Assembly (NCBI GenBank): GCA_947175845.1
Contig: CAMWOK010000216.1
Span: forward strand, 1-5,485
Length of the DNA stretch: 5,485 bases
Origin: an uncultured Lachnospiraceae bacterium
Lineage (GTDB): Bacteria > Bacillota > Clostridia > Lachnospirales > Lachnospiraceae
Direction: 5' to 3'
A model generated the notes under the pieces. That model was not told where the DNA came from. It ran no database searches and worked only from the letters and a program-made list of their open reading frames with translations. The translations under genes were made by a program, and so were the position numbers. Shown one piece after another: positions 4,299 to 5,485 of this stretch. Every line of letters begins with the position of its first letter. Within the stretch, counting starts at the first letter, position 1.

Positions 4299-5363
4299 AT
4301 GAAAAACAAAAAAATGTGCGCAATTGTTCTTTCTATCCTGTTTGTGCTCTCCCTGACCGGGTGCGGCACTGACGCGCAGCAGCAAAATTCCAGTCCCGCT
4401 GCTCCCACGGAAGCTGCGGCTTCCGATGACAAAACAGTCACAACCACTGTCAAAGAGCGCGGCCTGTGTTTCTCTATCGCACAGGAATATATTGATAAGG
4501 GTGTATCCCTAGAGGGCGCCGGCGAAAATGTAAAAGGATTCAAAAATGTCAGCATTTTTTACACCAGCCCGACTGCCATCGCCCTGTTGAATGAACTCAA
4601 CGCGATGGATTCCGCAAAACTGACGCAGGAGCTTGTCATGGAATACTCAGATAAACTCTGGTCGTCAAGCCGCTGTCTGATGGAAGTGGTCATGGTGGAG
4701 ACCTCAAAGTATGACAGCCTTGCCGCAGACGGCGCAAAGCCGGAGGACTTCACCTATTTTGCACCTGCCGAGGTATTGGGAACCAATGACGGTTACACCT
4801 ATCTCCTCTCCATACCGGACCTCGACGACGGCACGCTTACCGAAGCGGAAGCCGCCGATTACCATGCCTGCAAAGAGTACATGCAGACCGTTCAGAACAA
4901 TCTTACATTTACTGCCGTGGAATCGGAAGGCGGGATGCCATCCTTTACGACGAAGGATATCAATGGCGTCGAGGTGGATTCGTCCATCTTTTCAGGAAAG
5001 AAGCTCACGGTCATCAATGTCTGGGGAACTTTCTGCGGTCCCTGTATCCGGGAGATGCCGGAACTGGCAGAATGGGCGCGTGAGATGGGAGACGACGTAC
5101 AGCTCATTGGTATTGTTGGAGACATCAACGGCGAAAGTGACACACAGCACATTGAACTTGCACAGACGATCGCCGAAAAAGCGAATGTCGAGTTCACCAA
5201 CCTGATTCCCAACGCCGATTTTGACCGCTTTATGATGGACATCATCGGGTTCCCCACCACATTCTTTGTGGACGAAAACGGCACCTTTGTCGGTGAACCT
5301 GTTGTCGGCGCAAACGTGGCAGGCTGTCGGGAGTTTGTGGAAGCCTATCTGTCCGGGCAGTGA
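4299..5363 (+). CDS. Lipoprotein with C-terminal TlpA-like thioredoxin domain (CGPC)
   Basis: A 354-residue extracytoplasmic lipoprotein. The signal peptide (1-21) ends in the lipobox LTGC, so Cys22 is the predicted lipid anchor. A Gln/Ser/Ala/Thr-rich linker follows (23-50). Residues about 51-205 form a domain I do not recognise. Residues about 211-354 are a TlpA/redoxin-type thioredoxin fold: PSFTTKDINGVEV strand region, INVWGTFCGPC with catalytic Cys246 and Cys249, EMPELAEWARE helix, and GFPTTFFVDENG with the cis-proline at 319. Extra cysteines are at 57, 126, 191 and 343. It most likely reduces disulfides on exported proteins or feeds a partner enzyme; the substrate is unknown. AAGGAG at 4286-4291 lies seven bases before the ATG. 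The gene starts 33 bases after the membrane iron-sulfur gene with no visible terminator or promoter between, so the two should be cotranscribed. No CcdA-type reductant exporter is in the window, leaving the upstream membrane protein as the natural candidate electron source. Confidence 0.93.
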   Translation: MKNKKMCAIVLSILFVLSLTGCGTDAQQQNSSPAAPTEAAASDDKTVTTTVKERGLCFSIAQEYIDKGVSLEGAGENVKGFKNVSIFYTSPTAIALLNELNAMDSAKLTQELVMEYSDKLWSSSRCLMEVVMVETSKYDSLAADGAKPEDFTYFAPAEVLGTNDGYTYLLSIPDLDDGTLTEAEAADYHACKEYMQTVQNNLTFTAVESEGGMPSFTTKDINGVEVDSSIFSGKKLTVINVWGTFCGPCIREMPELAEWAREMGDDVQLIGIVGDINGESDTQHIELAQTIAEKANVEFTNLIPNADFDRFMMDIIGFPTTFFVDENGTFVGEPVVGANVAGCREFVEAYLSGQ

Positions 5364-5392
5364 TGTGCCATTGAGCAGCTGTAGTGTGCCAC

Positions 5393-5460
5393 CAGCATCT
5401 CCCGCGCCATGGATTTTCCAAACCAGCGGGGGCTGCTGCGTCCTTTACTTTGTTTTCTCC
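5393..5460 (+). terminator. Possible terminator of the redox operon
   Basis: CAGCA (5393-5397) pairs with TGCTG (5434-5438) and CTCCCGC (5399-5405) with GCGGGGG (5426-5432, one G-U), separated by a single mismatch; the 20-base loop contains a smaller TGGA/TCCA hairpin (5410-5420). An interrupted T-rich run follows (TCCTTTACTTTGTTTTCTCC). Position 30 bases past the lipoprotein stop fits a terminator, but the large loop and broken T-run make it uncertain. Confidence 0.35.
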
Positions 5461-5485
5461 ACCCGCTCAATCACACAGCTGTGCG
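5445..5485 (-). CDS. Possible 3' end of a convergent gene (partial)
   Basis: On the minus strand the last bases of the window read HSCVIERVEKTK and then TAA (5445-5447), with codons like those of the neighbouring genes. The other two minus-strand frames meet stops almost at once. The charged ending and the hairpin just beyond it (5393-5438) fit a gene running in from the right and converging on the redox operon. Twelve residues are too few to name a product, and the open frame could be chance. Confidence 0.25.
   Translation of the reverse strand, partial: HSCVIERVEKTK

Noticed and set aside
5361..5485. Minus-strand frame reading through MAREMLVAHYSC to a stop near the lipoprotein end
   Set aside because: It has no ribosome binding site I trust, only about 20 codons from the ATG, and overlaps the lipoprotein 3' end; I recognise no family.

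Overview
The window looks like a chromosomal segment from a Gram-positive anaerobe of the class Clostridia, most likely a gut Lachnospiraceae relative. That is inferred from gene content (a 4HB-type chemoreceptor, small XRE regulators, a clostridial CXXC mini-protein next to a membrane ferredoxin), strong AGG-type ribosome binding sites, and moderately GC-rich coding sequence between AT-rich gaps. I see no rRNA, tRNA, CRISPR array, insertion sequence or phage gene. No stretch longer than about 300 bases lacks a gene.

Left part (20-1156, minus strand): two transcription regulators in tandem. The upstream one is an 82-residue, single-domain XRE repressor-like protein. The downstream one is a 270-residue protein with an XRE domain followed by a cysteine-rich helical, TPR-like region, resembling Rgg/PlcR-type regulators. 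A 76-bp gap between them holds a good promoter candidate for the second. In front of the small XRE gene lie two similar 19-bp dyads, centres 25 bp apart, which are likely operators.

Middle (1361-3043, plus strand): a complete 560-residue methyl-accepting chemotaxis protein, transcribed divergently from the regulators. Its short leader has a consensus -10 box and a stem-loop that may influence translation initiation. A long hairpin and a second AT-rich dyad follow the gene.

Right part (3217-5363, plus strand): a compact three-gene unit. It encodes a 50-residue membrane protein ending in a CXXC motif, a 296-residue polytopic membrane iron-sulfur protein with two C-terminal [4Fe-4S] ferredoxin motifs, and a 354-residue lipoprotein with a TlpA-like thioredoxin domain (CGPC) at its C-terminus. 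The first two are tightly spaced and probably translationally coupled. A coherent reading is an electron conduit that takes electrons from cytoplasmic donors, passes them through the membrane iron-sulfur protein and possibly the CXXC mini-protein, and delivers them to an extracytoplasmic thioredoxin. This is an inference from domain content and operon structure; substrate and direction of electron flow are not shown by the sequence.

Right edge (5364-5485): an imperfect hairpin with a T-rich flank that may terminate the unit, and possibly the last 13 codons of a convergent gene running off the window.
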